NCBI GenBank assembly: GCA_023250635.1
Contig: JAHFAI010000016.1
Coordinates: 1-38,510 of the forward strand
DNA: 38,510 nucleotides
From: Deltaproteobacteria bacterium
Lineage (GTDB): Bacteria; Bdellovibrionota_B; Oligoflexia; Oligoflexales; Bog-1112
Direction: 5' to 3'
The translations under genes and the position numbers were made by a program. The notes beneath the pieces were generated by a model. That model saw only the letters and a list, made by a program, of their open reading frames with translations. It was not told where the DNA came from and searched no databases. Shown here one piece after another: positions 19,847 to 29,049 of this stretch; position 1 is the stretch's first letter; the number at the start of each line of letters is the position of its first letter.

Positions 19847-19876
19847 GGGAGGTCCTTCGCTCCGCTCAGGATGACG
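19847..19876 (-). repeat. Half-copy (single arm) of palindrome family A
   Basis: GGGAGGTCCTTCGCTCCGCTCAGGATGACG, 12 nt after the REC gene stop. Confidence 0.9.
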
Positions 19877-19923
19877 GAGGCTCCGTAGTTACTATAGCTT
19901 GGTAGGCAAGTTAGATTTATTGT

Positions 19924-20045
19924 AACTACTCAGGTCTTGGTGCATCTTCGCCGCTTTCTTCGTTGCTGCGCGTGCTCACAGCCAGACGGCTGCTCCGCTG
20001 CTCGCTCCTTGAAAGCAGCAAAACTGCACCAAGCCTTGAGTAGTT
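19924..20045. repeat. MITE-like inverted-repeat element
   Basis: Terminal arms AACTACTCAGGTCTTGGTGCA (19924-19944) and TGCACCAAGCCTTGAGTAGTT (20025-20045), 2 mismatches; internal GCTTTC/GAAAGC inverted pair. Confidence 0.8.
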
Positions 20046-20101
20046 GAAAAAGTGCTGAGTAGTTACGATTTATTCTGATAAAAAAGAGACTAAAGAGGAG
20101 A

Positions 20102-20141
20102 GTAACAAGGCGCTGGCGCTTTCGCGCTAGCGCCTTGTTAC
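20102..20141. repeat. Long hairpin, palindrome family B (GGCGCTGGCGC core, GAAA tetraloop on the minus strand)
   Basis: GTAACAAGGCGCTGGCGC-TTTC-GCGCTAGCGCCTTGTTAC, 18-bp arms with one mismatch, immediately 5' of the next gene's RBS. Confidence 0.9.
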
Positions 20142-20154
20142 AGAGGAGCAAAAA

Positions 20155-20580
20155 ATGCGGGTTGTACCCTTAGCGATAATGATAGTGCTGTTTACCCTGC
20201 TGGCGGCAGCGATTCTGGGCGATGGCATGGTGGTATTTGGGCACGAGAACTATTGGAGACATCACGGGGTTTTTTTATTACTTTTTCTCGCGCTTTTTCC
20301 GCGCGTAACCCTGTTTTTTTCTTCCATTCCTTTTGGGGGACTGTGGTGGTGGCTCGGATTTTTTCTAGTACCCCGCTATTTAATTGCGGTACTGGCAACG
20401 ATACACTACGGCTTGGTTAATCCCCTCTTGGTGACCATAGCCTGGGTGATGGCTCTTGCCGGGGAGTCCACCGAGAAGTATGCAATTCAGCGCCGAGTTA
20501 TCTATTATCCCCGTGGTGGGCAGCGTCAAAAACGCCACGAGGATGCCATCGAAGTGGATTCCCGGGATATCCACGACTAA
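20155..20580 (+). CDS. Small hypothetical membrane protein
   Basis: ATG with GAGGAG upstream; three to four hydrophobic segments. Confidence 0.65.
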   Translation: MRVVPLAIMIVLFTLLAAAILGDGMVVFGHENYWRHHGVFLLLFLALFPRVTLFFSSIPFGGLWWWLGFFLVPRYLIAVLATIHYGLVNPLLVTIAWVMALAGESTEKYAIQRRVIYYPRGGQRQKRHEDAIEVDSRDIHD

Positions 20581-20587
20581 AAAAGCT

Positions 20588-21400
20588 TCAGAATGAGGAT
20601 GATTTCAAATAACGAATAATAGCGTTTATATCAGCAATCGACAGCTTAATCGCCGGCATTTTTGCTTCCGGTTTGCTGGCCTGAGGATCTTGCACCCAGC
20701 TCTGGAACCAAACAAAGCCTTTTTCGTGCAGGCGAGCAGCCAACTGGCGAACAGTGGGCACCTCGCCCTCTCCCCCACCGTGACAGCCAAGACAATTGCG
20801 GCGAAACAATTCATAGCCCTGCTTCACTTCTCCTGTGGCGGCGAAAGTAGGATGAGGAATGCTCGCCGATTCTTCGTTGTGCTCCACGAGGTCGAGGGAG
20901 ATAATTTGGTAGGGCCAGAGCTGCGCAGTGCTTGCTGCCCCCTGGCGCCAAATTAAATAGAGCGGAGCAAGCTGTTGCAAATGCGGGGCTTGGGGATTAG
21001 CCAGATGATTGATTATACTAAACTCCCTCTGATCTGCCCGTTTAAAGGCGAGCAGCGCCTCTCCTCCGCCCATGGAGGCTCGTTCCACCACCACTCGATA
21101 GCCATCGCTGCAGATCAAAGTCACAAAGGGAAATTGCCCCAGATCGGTTTTGTCAAAGATACGGGCAAGGAGCTCGTCAACGGCGAAGCCCTCATAGCTA
21201 ATTTTCCGAGCCTGCTCGTGGGGGTCCTGGACCACCACGATTTGTGAGGGAGTGGTAGCACTGAGTTCAGCAATTCTCCGCTGACTAACTAAGCTGCCTT
21301 GACGATAAAAGCTAACCAGCCCCCGAGAAGCACCGGGAAAATTAAGATAGCACAGCGCGGCAATAACCATAGCCAGCAAAGCAGCAACGAACCAACGCAT
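20588..21400 (-). CDS. c-type cytochrome (mono-heme, CXXCH), membrane-anchored or exported
   Basis: GYELFRRNCLGCHGGGEG...AKMPAIKLSIADINAIIRYLK; N-terminal signal/TM. Confidence 0.85.
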   Translation of the reverse strand: MRWFVAALLAMVIAALCYLNFPGASRGLVSFYRQGSLVSQRRIAELSATTPSQIVVVQDPHEQARKISYEGFAVDELLARIFDKTDLGQFPFVTLICSDGYRVVVERASMGGGEALLAFKRADQREFSIINHLANPQAPHLQQLAPLYLIWRQGAASTAQLWPYQIISLDLVEHNEESASIPHPTFAATGEVKQGYELFRRNCLGCHGGGEGEVPTVRQLAARLHEKGFVWFQSWVQDPQASKPEAKMPAIKLSIADINAIIRYLKSSSF

Positions 21401-21423
21401 CTCAGTCCCCCGTGCACAAACGC

Positions 21424-22014
21424 TTAATGCCTCACCACGGATTTGTTATTTTCTACGCTGGCGATCTTGTTAATTGCAGGATGCTTATCGTTCTCGACCT
21501 TGATCGAGGCGATCCCCCCCTGGAGCTGAGGACGGGCGAGGAGATATTCCTTGGTGTAGACCCACTTATCACCGGCACTGCCAGCCATCACGTACTCAGG
21601 CCCGAGACGAATCGCATCCACGGGACAGGCTTCTTCGCAGAGACCGCAGAACACGCAGCGGAGAATATCGATTTCAAAGCGTACGGGATACTTCTCGATG
21701 CGGTGATCCGGGTGCTCGCCCGCTTCGATGAAAATACACTCAGCCGGACAGGCGGTAGCGCAGAGAAAACAGGCGGTACAGCGCACCTGCCCATCCTCGC
21801 GCTGGGTAAGAAAATGCTTGCCTTTAAAACGCTCACTGTAGGTAGCGGGCTGCTCGGGCCACTCAAGGGTTTCGCTTTTTTCGAGCTTGAGTAGCTGCTT
21901 GAGCATAATTTTCATGGTGAGCTGCATGCCCTTGGCAATGCTCGTTACATAACCCCACGCAGCTTCAAAGGCATTGCGATCGGCAGCAGGACGATTGACG
22001 CGAATGATACCCAT
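21424..22014 (-). CDS. nuoI: NADH-quinone oxidoreductase subunit I
   Basis: Two 4Fe-4S motifs CTACFLCATACPAECI and CVFCGLCEEACPVDAI; follows nuoG by 2 nt. Confidence 0.93.
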   Translation of the reverse strand: MGIIRVNRPAADRNAFEAAWGYVTSIAKGMQLTMKIMLKQLLKLEKSETLEWPEQPATYSERFKGKHFLTQREDGQVRCTACFLCATACPAECIFIEAGEHPDHRIEKYPVRFEIDILRCVFCGLCEEACPVDAIRLGPEYVMAGSAGDKWVYTKEYLLARPQLQGGIASIKVENDKHPAINKIASVENNKSVVRH

Positions 22015-22016
22015 GG

Positions 22017-23507
22017 CTAGAGTTCCTTGTGCAAGCCAGCAATAATCTGAGAAATCGCCAATACTTCGCTGGCCACCGGAGGAAAGGCCTCTTTTAGCAC
22101 TCGTGTTTTCCCCTGATAGTTAGTTACCGTCCCGATTTTTTCGGCAAAACCACGCAGGGGTAAGAGCTGCCATAGTTGTGTCCACTGGCTGGCACTAAAA
22201 TGGGTGGTCCACAGAGAGACGCGCGCTAAGCTATTCAGCTGGGCTAATTGCTCGGGCAGGCTGGGAGCCGTAAACGAAATTTCGGGAGAGAGCGCAATCA
22301 CCAACTGTGGTTTGGCGGCCACACATTTCTCTAGTTGATCGCCAATCTTAGCCTTAATTCCCACCTGCTTGAGTGCTGCCATCAGCCCCCGGGTGTTGGC
22401 GTTATGATCACCGCGTAGTAACAAACCATCAAAATCATCGCGCGCCTCGCTTGGTTCACGCCACTGATATACCTGGGTGATGCCCCGTTGTTTGACGAAG
22501 TAATCAAAGAACTCGGCGTACTCTTCGTTGGTGTACTGGGCCGAAACCAGCAGAGCTATATCCTGGGGAGCGAGGCGGGCGATTTCCTGAGCCAACTCCC
22601 GTATAAAGGGAGCGGTTTGCGGGGAAAACTCCCAGGCCTGCTGAGCTGCTTGCCAGCGGGCAGCCTGCATCAAACGCGCTTCGGGATTGAGATGCTCAAG
22701 GGTCATGCGTCCCTTATCACAGAGCCAATGACCATTGACGCTTTGATCTTCTTCGGGCTTTACCCGAAAGTAACGGCGCATCTCCGGTTTCCCATGGACC
22801 TTGATGGCGCAGCCGGTGGAGCAACCGGGACAGATGGATGATTTTTCTTTAAGAAACCACACCCGCTGTTTAAAGCGAAAACGTCGCGAAGTGAAGGCCC
22901 CCACCGGGCAAATATCCACCAGGTTTTCCTGATACTGGTGGGTGATCTTCTGTCCGTGATAGGTGCCAATAATACTGCGATCGCCCCGCGCAAAAATTCC
23001 CAGAGCCCCGGTTTTGGTAACCTCATCTTCGAAACGCACGCATTTCGAGCAGAGAATACAGCGTTCGGTGTCGAGCACCAGCTCCGAGCCAACGTCGAGG
23101 GCCTTGGGTTTCAGTACCTTGGGGCGGGTCATCTGACTCTGATAGAGACCCACCTCCATATAATAATCTTGCAGCCCACACTCCCCGGCTTGATCGCAAA
23201 TCGGGCAATCCAAGGGATGATTGAGCAAATGAAACTCAAGGGCCCATTTGTGGGCTTGCTTGACCTCATCACGGAGGGTGGAGACCACCATCCCGGGTTG
23301 GACAACGAGATTGCACGAAATTTCGAGTTTGCGCGCGCCTTCGACGTGCACCAAGCAAAAGCGACAAACCCCGGCTACTTTCAAGCCGGGGTGCCAACAA
23401 AAATGTGGAATTGCCACCTTCTCTTGCCGGGCAGCTTGCATCACGGTCCAGCCTTGGGGGACCGTTACCTCTTGGCCATCTAATGTAAAGCTTACCTGTT
23501 TGCTCAC
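22017..23507 (-). CDS. nuoG: NADH-quinone oxidoreductase subunit G (short form)
   Basis: 2Fe-2S N-terminus (CWHPGLKVAGVCRFC), HPLDCPICDQAGECGLQDYY, CILCSKCVRF, CPGCSTGCAIKVHG; only 496 aa. Confidence 0.93.
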   Translation of the reverse strand: MSKQVSFTLDGQEVTVPQGWTVMQAARQEKVAIPHFCWHPGLKVAGVCRFCLVHVEGARKLEISCNLVVQPGMVVSTLRDEVKQAHKWALEFHLLNHPLDCPICDQAGECGLQDYYMEVGLYQSQMTRPKVLKPKALDVGSELVLDTERCILCSKCVRFEDEVTKTGALGIFARGDRSIIGTYHGQKITHQYQENLVDICPVGAFTSRRFRFKQRVWFLKEKSSICPGCSTGCAIKVHGKPEMRRYFRVKPEEDQSVNGHWLCDKGRMTLEHLNPEARLMQAARWQAAQQAWEFSPQTAPFIRELAQEIARLAPQDIALLVSAQYTNEEYAEFFDYFVKQRGITQVYQWREPSEARDDFDGLLLRGDHNANTRGLMAALKQVGIKAKIGDQLEKCVAAKPQLVIALSPEISFTAPSLPEQLAQLNSLARVSLWTTHFSASQWTQLWQLLPLRGFAEKIGTVTNYQGKTRVLKEAFPPVASEVLAISQIIAGLHKEL

Positions 23508-24763
23508 CCGTGATTTCCCCGTTGAATATAAGATCTAATTTCGTCACCGAACTTAGTGGCAATGGCGCGGGTCGGCATTGCACAAGCATCCGAGAGCGCG
23601 CAAATCGTTCGGCCTTCCATATTATTGGCAATAGCAATCATCTTTTCCACATCTTTTAGCTTAGCTTTGCGCTGATAAATGCCGTGCATCACATTGCTGA
23701 GCCAGCCGGTGCCCTCACGACAGGGGGTGCATTGACCACAGCTTTCGTGATGGAAGAAATCCACGGTGACTTTAAGCAGCTCCACCATGCTCTGTCCCTC
23801 GGGAATAACGATAACCGCCCCGGAACCAAGCATGGTTTTTGCATTGGCCATGGACTCGTAATCTAAGGTGACCTTGGCGACTTCGTCAGCGGTAAGTACC
23901 GGGGCTGAAGCTCCTCCGGGAATTACCGCTTTGAGGGTCTTGCCGTCCCTCAGCCCCCCCGCATCGTCTTCAATAAATTTTTGCAGAGGATAACCCAGGG
24001 GTAATTCGTAGACACCGGGGCGCTTGACGGGACCGGAAATACAAAACAACTTAGTTCCAGGGCTTTTTTCGGTGCCGATAGCGCGATATTTTTCTGGGCC
24101 ATGTTGGACGATCCAGGGGATCACCGCTAGGGTTTCGGTGTTATTGACCACCGTTGGTTTGTTGAGATAGCCGGAAAGAGCTGGAAAAGGCGGCTTTAGT
24201 TTGGGCTGGCCTTTTTTGCCTTCTAAGGAAGAAATAAGTCCGGTTTCTTCACCACAAATATAGGCGCCGGCTCCTCCATAATGATCGAGATCAAAAGAAA
24301 ACTTTGAGCCGAGAATATTGGCGCCCAAGTAACCGTGGCGATAGGCTTCGTGAATAGCCTGCTCCATCCAGGCGATCTCTTCATAAAACTCGCAGCGAGT
24401 ATAAATATAGGCTTTTTGAGCACCGATGGCATAGGCGGAGATGATCATCCCCTCCACCAGCATATGGGGACTGAGTTCGAGAATATAGCGATCCTTAAAG
24501 GTCCCGGGTTCGCCTTCATCGTTATTGCAGAGCAGATATTTTTCGGGAGCGTCTTTTGGCACAAAGCTCCACTTGAGACCGGTGGGAAATCCGGCTCCCC
24601 CCCGTCCGCGCAGACCACTTGCTTTGACCAGCTCGATCAGCTCAGCTGGTTTCATGGCGAGGGCTTTATGGAGGGCCTGGTAACCATCGTGGCGAAGGTA
24701 GGTGTCGAGACTACGACTGTCAGCCAAACCAGCAAAGCGAGTTACGATTTTGGGTTTTTCCAT
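23504..24763 (-). CDS. nuoF: NADH-quinone oxidoreductase subunit F
   Basis: GLRGRGGAGFPTGLKW, CNNDEGEPGTFKDR, ESCGQCTPCREGTGW. Confidence 0.97.
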   Translation of the reverse strand: MEKPKIVTRFAGLADSRSLDTYLRHDGYQALHKALAMKPAELIELVKASGLRGRGGAGFPTGLKWSFVPKDAPEKYLLCNNDEGEPGTFKDRYILELSPHMLVEGMIISAYAIGAQKAYIYTRCEFYEEIAWMEQAIHEAYRHGYLGANILGSKFSFDLDHYGGAGAYICGEETGLISSLEGKKGQPKLKPPFPALSGYLNKPTVVNNTETLAVIPWIVQHGPEKYRAIGTEKSPGTKLFCISGPVKRPGVYELPLGYPLQKFIEDDAGGLRDGKTLKAVIPGGASAPVLTADEVAKVTLDYESMANAKTMLGSGAVIVIPEGQSMVELLKVTVDFFHHESCGQCTPCREGTGWLSNVMHGIYQRKAKLKDVEKMIAIANNMEGRTICALSDACAMPTRAIATKFGDEIRSYIQRGNHG

Positions 24764-24772
24764 CGGTATCCC

Positions 24773-25261
24773 CTAAGTGCCCGTGGCCAGAGTATCACAA
24801 TTTTTAAGGATTGCTACGACGTTATTGGCGTCAAGGTTGAGGTGGCGCGTCTTATTGATCAGCATTGCTGGTGCACCATCACAGACCCCGAGACAGGGAA
24901 CTTTTTCGAGGCTAAAGGGACAGTCTTTGCCTTTGTGCTGGTACTCTTGCAAGTGGCCGCGGATGGCGCTGTCTACTTCTTTGTAGCCCATCATGGTGCA
25001 GACCAAATTATCGCAGAGCATCAGACGGAACTGCTTGGGTTCCTGCTGCCGATACATACTATAAAAAGTAAGCACCTCTTCCACCTGTACCCGCGGGAGC
25101 TGGTAGTGTTCTTCCAGGGCGAGCACATGCTCTTCCTTGACCCATCCATACTCATCTTGGATACAATGGAGGATCGGCAAAATCGCCGAACGTCTGGTCT
25201 CGTAGCGTTGCAAATAATGCTCTATTTTTTGACGAATCTCCGGAGAAAATAGCGACGACAT
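24773..25261 (-). CDS. nuoE: NADH-quinone oxidoreductase subunit E
   Basis: EVLTFYSMYRQQEPKQFRLMLCDNLVCTM...CPFSLEKVPCLGVCDGAPAMLIN. Confidence 0.95.
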   Translation of the reverse strand: MSSLFSPEIRQKIEHYLQRYETRRSAILPILHCIQDEYGWVKEEHVLALEEHYQLPRVQVEEVLTFYSMYRQQEPKQFRLMLCDNLVCTMMGYKEVDSAIRGHLQEYQHKGKDCPFSLEKVPCLGVCDGAPAMLINKTRHLNLDANNVVAILKNCDTLATGT

Positions 25262-25279
25262 CCTAGGATTCCTCTCTCA

Positions 25280-27010
25280 TTAGCGATCTAACTCACCGGC
25301 AATAATATTGATCGTTCCCAAAGCAGCAATGGCATCGGCTAACATGTGGCCTTTGAGTAGCTGGGGAAAGGCTTGAAATATAGCAAAACAAGGTGGTCGG
25401 CATTTGACTCGGTACGGCTTCGAGGAACCATCAGCAATAACATAGAAGCCTACTTCCCCATTGGCCCCCTCACTGGGGTGATAGACTTCCTCGCCCACCG
25501 GAGGCTGAATATCATTAATGATCTTCATAAAGTGATTCATCAGCCCTTCGATATTGCCATACACCTCTTGCTTGGGGGGAGTGGCCACCCGTCGATCATC
25601 GACGATGATGGGTCCACCGGGGAGATGGGAGAGGGCCTGCTCGATAATCCGCACCGATTGCTTAATCTCTTCCATGCGGACAAGATAGCGATCATAACAG
25701 TCGCCGGTGGAACCGATGGGAATGGAGAAATCGTAGTGTTCGTAACCACTGTAGGGCTGATCTTTGCGCAGATCACGAGGAGCGCCGGCGGCGCGCAAGC
25801 AGGGACCGGTAAAGCCCCAGTTGATGGCCTCAGGGACGCTAATGGCGGTTACTCCTTCCATGCGTTTGCGAAAAATGCGGTTGTTGGTACAGAGAATGTG
25901 AATTTCATCCTGGGCCTGGAGGATGATCTTGCAGACCTCGCGCGCTTCTTTTTCCCAGCCCAGGGGCAGATTAAAGCCCATGCCTCCCACCCGTGCTAAG
26001 GAGACGGTAAGGCGGGCCCCACAGAGTTTTTCGAAGAGGGTGTACACCGCTTCTCGAGCCCGCATACCCAACCAGAAGTTGGTGAAGCCTCCTAAGTCGA
26101 GGGCCTGGGTGATGATGCAGACGAAGTGATCAATACAGCGGGAGAATTCGTCGAGGATCACCCGCATGGCTTGCGCCCGGGGAGGAGCGATTATTCCCAG
26201 CATTTTTTCGATGGTTCGGCACCAGGCGTTATTATTCATGGGTGCCGAACAATAGTTAAGGCGATCGGTGTAGGGGATCACCTGGGTATAGGTATGGGTT
26301 TCAGCCATTTTTTCGAAACAACGGTGGAGATAGCCTATTTCCACATCGACTTTTTCGATGGTTTCTCCGGCGAGCACTGCCATAAAACGCAGGGTACCGT
26401 GGGTGGCCGGGTGAGCAGGGCCGATATTAATCCAGACCTTGTCGGCGAGATAATCCTGGTCCTTTGCGCCCACCATTGCTGCTTGTTCGTGGGCGAAGGT
26501 GTGTTCAAGGGGGGTGCTGAGGGATTGATTGTGATTGGCCTGATAGGATTTGCGCAGGGGGTGGCCGACAAATTCTTCGTGGCAGAGAATACGGCGAAGC
26601 TTGGGGTGTCCGGTAAAAATAATACCGAACATATCGTAGGCTTCGCGTTCGAACCAGTCGGCAGCTTTATAGATGGAGGTTACACTGGGGAGGGTTTCCT
26701 CAGGGGCCAGCGGTACTTTTACCCGCAGGCGTTTACCCTGTTCGGGATTGGCAAAATGATAGACCACCTCACTGGGCTGCTCGCGCTCCGGATAATCAAC
26801 TCCACAGACATCCATAAGAAAGGGAAATTCGCGGTGCACAGCTTTGGTAACAGCCAGCAGCGCTTCGGGACTTACGATCAGAGCATCTTCATCATGGTTA
26901 TAGGCGGAGCTCGATGCTTTATGGCTCAGGGCCGAGCTGGAAAAATGCTGCTGGTGACGTGCCGCAAAGCTAGCGGCTGCAGTGGGGGCGGAGATTTTTT
27001 CTTCTCTCAT
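25280..27010 (-). CDS. nuoCD: NADH-quinone oxidoreductase subunit C/D fusion
   Basis: N-terminal NuoC-like (WFEREAYDMFGIIFTGHPKLRRIL) fused to NuoD (GPAHPATHGTLRFMAVLAGETIEKVDVEIGYLHRCFEK); start taken at MREEKISAP, ORF extends to 27112. Confidence 0.95.
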   Translation of the reverse strand: MREEKISAPTAAASFAARHQQHFSSSALSHKASSSAYNHDEDALIVSPEALLAVTKAVHREFPFLMDVCGVDYPEREQPSEVVYHFANPEQGKRLRVKVPLAPEETLPSVTSIYKAADWFEREAYDMFGIIFTGHPKLRRILCHEEFVGHPLRKSYQANHNQSLSTPLEHTFAHEQAAMVGAKDQDYLADKVWINIGPAHPATHGTLRFMAVLAGETIEKVDVEIGYLHRCFEKMAETHTYTQVIPYTDRLNYCSAPMNNNAWCRTIEKMLGIIAPPRAQAMRVILDEFSRCIDHFVCIITQALDLGGFTNFWLGMRAREAVYTLFEKLCGARLTVSLARVGGMGFNLPLGWEKEAREVCKIILQAQDEIHILCTNNRIFRKRMEGVTAISVPEAINWGFTGPCLRAAGAPRDLRKDQPYSGYEHYDFSIPIGSTGDCYDRYLVRMEEIKQSVRIIEQALSHLPGGPIIVDDRRVATPPKQEVYGNIEGLMNHFMKIINDIQPPVGEEVYHPSEGANGEVGFYVIADGSSKPYRVKCRPPCFAIFQAFPQLLKGHMLADAIAALGTINIIAGELDR

Positions 27011-27140
27011 GGGCCAAAGAGCTCCGTTTTCAAGAAGGTGAAGCGAGGGGCTAAAGACGGTATAAACTACCACCGCTGGTTCAGGCGAGCAAGAACGAGA
27101 TAGCTGCGCCACCTCCCCAGCAGTAACGCGTATTCCTAGT

Positions 27141-27168
27141 TTGAATTACCGCTAGCCTTTGTTATACA
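27141..27168 (+). promoter_or_regulatory. Possible sigma70-like promoter for aspS
   Basis: TTGAAT, 16-nt spacer, TATACA in the divergent nuoCD/aspS intergenic region. Confidence 0.35.
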
Positions 27169-27205
27169 GTGGTATTCTGAACGGTTCTTTTTCAAAGGGT
27201 TTGAT

Positions 27206-29047
27206 ATGGCTTCCTCTCAGAGCACCTCTGCAGCTATTTTTCCTCGACGTAGTCACCATTGTGGGCAGCTGCGGGGCGAAGACGACGGTGCTCAGGTCAC
27301 CCTGCTCGGCTGGGTGCAAAAACGAAGAAACCTCGGCCATATTATTTTTATCGATGTGCGCGATCGCTACGGGCTTACCCAGCTCGTGGTGGACCAAAAC
27401 GCGGCACCCGCAGCCTATGCCCTCGCCGAACAACTCAAACACGAATATGTTATCGGCCTTAAGGGACGGGTGCGTCGGCGTCCTGAAACCATGGTGAATA
27501 CCAGCATGGCCACTGGTGCTATGGAAGTGCTGGCCGACGAGCTTTTTATCCTCAATGAATGCGGCGTTTTGCCTTTTTCCATCGACGATGAGCGGGAAGC
27601 CTCGGAGGCGCTACGCTTAAAATACCGATATCTCGACCTCCGGCGCCCGTCGATGCAAGGGAAGTTATTTGCCCGTAGTCACTTGAAGCAGCTTTTTTCT
27701 GCGGCTTTTACGGAGCATAACTTCGTCGATGTGGAAACCCCCTATCTGTATAAGTCCACCCCCGAGGGGGCGCGAGAATTCTTGGTGCCCTCGCGGGTTA
27801 ATCCGGGCACTTTTTATGCCCTGCCCCAAAGCCCGCAGCTGTTCAAGCAGTTGCTGATGATCGCGGGCTTTGACCGTTATTTTCAGTTTGTAAAATGCTT
27901 TCGCGATGAAGATCTGCGCGCTGATCGTCAGCCGGAGTTTACCCAGATCGACTGCGAGATGGCCTTTGTGGATCAAGAACTGGTGCTCAGCACCTTCGAA
28001 ATCATTCTCACCCAAACCATCAATCGCTTTATGGGGCGCGAGTGCATCAGCACGGTGCCACGCATGACCTATGCTAGGGCTCTGGAATCTTATGGCAGCG
28101 ATAAACCCGATACGCGTTTTGAGTTACTGCTGACGGATATTAGTGCCGCCGCTCAGCACAGTTCCTTTCCCCTCTTTGCCCAAACCCTTGCTGCCGGAGG
28201 CATCATCAATACTCTGGTGGTCAAAGGTAGGGCCGAGGAATTTAGCCGCAAGCGCCTCGATGAACTCAACGAATTGGTCAAAAAACACGGCCTCAGCGGG
28301 CTGGCCTGGCTCAAGAAGAAAGCTGGTGCAGGAGGGGAGACTTGGCAGGGCCCCCTAGGGAAGTTTTTTGCTCCCGCGCAGCTCGAGCACTTGAGCCAGC
28401 TGAGTGGGGCGAGTGAAAACGATCTGCTGCTGATTGCTGCCGGGGCTTATGAGCAGGTAAAACTAGGTCTCGGAGCCTTGCGTACCCATTTGGGTAAGGA
28501 ACTGGGGCTCTACGAAAAAGACGCGTTTAACTTTCTGTGGATCACCGATTTCCCTCTGCTTGAACACGATGAAGCCAACCAGCGTTGGCTTGCCCGCCAC
28601 CATCCCTTTACCATGGCCAATCCCGAGGATATTCACTTGCTACAGAGCGATCCCGGCCGGGTGCGGGCTGCTGCCTATGATTTTGTCTGCAATGGCTACG
28701 AAATTGGTGGTGGCTCGATTCGCAATCATAGTCCCGCATTGCAGCGGATGGTTTTTGAACGCATCGGCTTGAGCGAGCAAGAAGCCCAAGAAAAATTTGG
28801 CTTCTTGCTTGAGGCCCTGAGCTTTGGCGCGCCTCCTCACGGGGGCATCGCCTTTGGCTTTGATCGCTTGATTATGCTGCTCACCCAGGGTGAGGCGATT
28901 CGCGATAGTATTGCTTTTCCCAAAACCCAGAAGGCAACTTGCTTGCTGACCGGCTCACCGAGCAAGGCAAGTCCCGAGGCGCTGAAAGAACTGTATATTG
29001 CCAGTGTGGCAGTGCCCGCGAGCGGGTCTGCTCAGGAGGACTTATAA
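27206..29047 (+). CDS. aspS: Aspartyl-tRNA synthetase
   Basis: VTLLGWVQKRRNLGHIIFIDVRDRYGLTQLVVD; FLVPSRVNPGTFYALPQSPQLFKQLLMIAGFDRYFQ; CFRDEDLRADRQPEFTQID; GIAFGFDRLIMLL. Confidence 0.97.
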   Translation: MASSQSTSAAIFPRRSHHCGQLRGEDDGAQVTLLGWVQKRRNLGHIIFIDVRDRYGLTQLVVDQNAAPAAYALAEQLKHEYVIGLKGRVRRRPETMVNTSMATGAMEVLADELFILNECGVLPFSIDDEREASEALRLKYRYLDLRRPSMQGKLFARSHLKQLFSAAFTEHNFVDVETPYLYKSTPEGAREFLVPSRVNPGTFYALPQSPQLFKQLLMIAGFDRYFQFVKCFRDEDLRADRQPEFTQIDCEMAFVDQELVLSTFEIILTQTINRFMGRECISTVPRMTYARALESYGSDKPDTRFELLLTDISAAAQHSSFPLFAQTLAAGGIINTLVVKGRAEEFSRKRLDELNELVKKHGLSGLAWLKKKAGAGGETWQGPLGKFFAPAQLEHLSQLSGASENDLLLIAAGAYEQVKLGLGALRTHLGKELGLYEKDAFNFLWITDFPLLEHDEANQRWLARHHPFTMANPEDIHLLQSDPGRVRAAAYDFVCNGYEIGGGSIRNHSPALQRMVFERIGLSEQEAQEKFGFLLEALSFGAPPHGGIAFGFDRLIMLLTQGEAIRDSIAFPKTQKATCLLTGSPSKASPEALKELYIASVAVPASGSAQEDL

Positions 29048-29049
29048 GC

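Noticed and set aside
22938-23483. 181-aa plus-strand ORF
   Set aside because: Antisense of nuoG/nuoF coding sequence.
24335-25252. 305-aa plus-strand ORF
   Set aside because: Antisense shadow of nuoF/nuoE, which are unmistakable.
26126-27103. 325-aa plus-strand ORF
   Set aside because: Antisense shadow of nuoCD.
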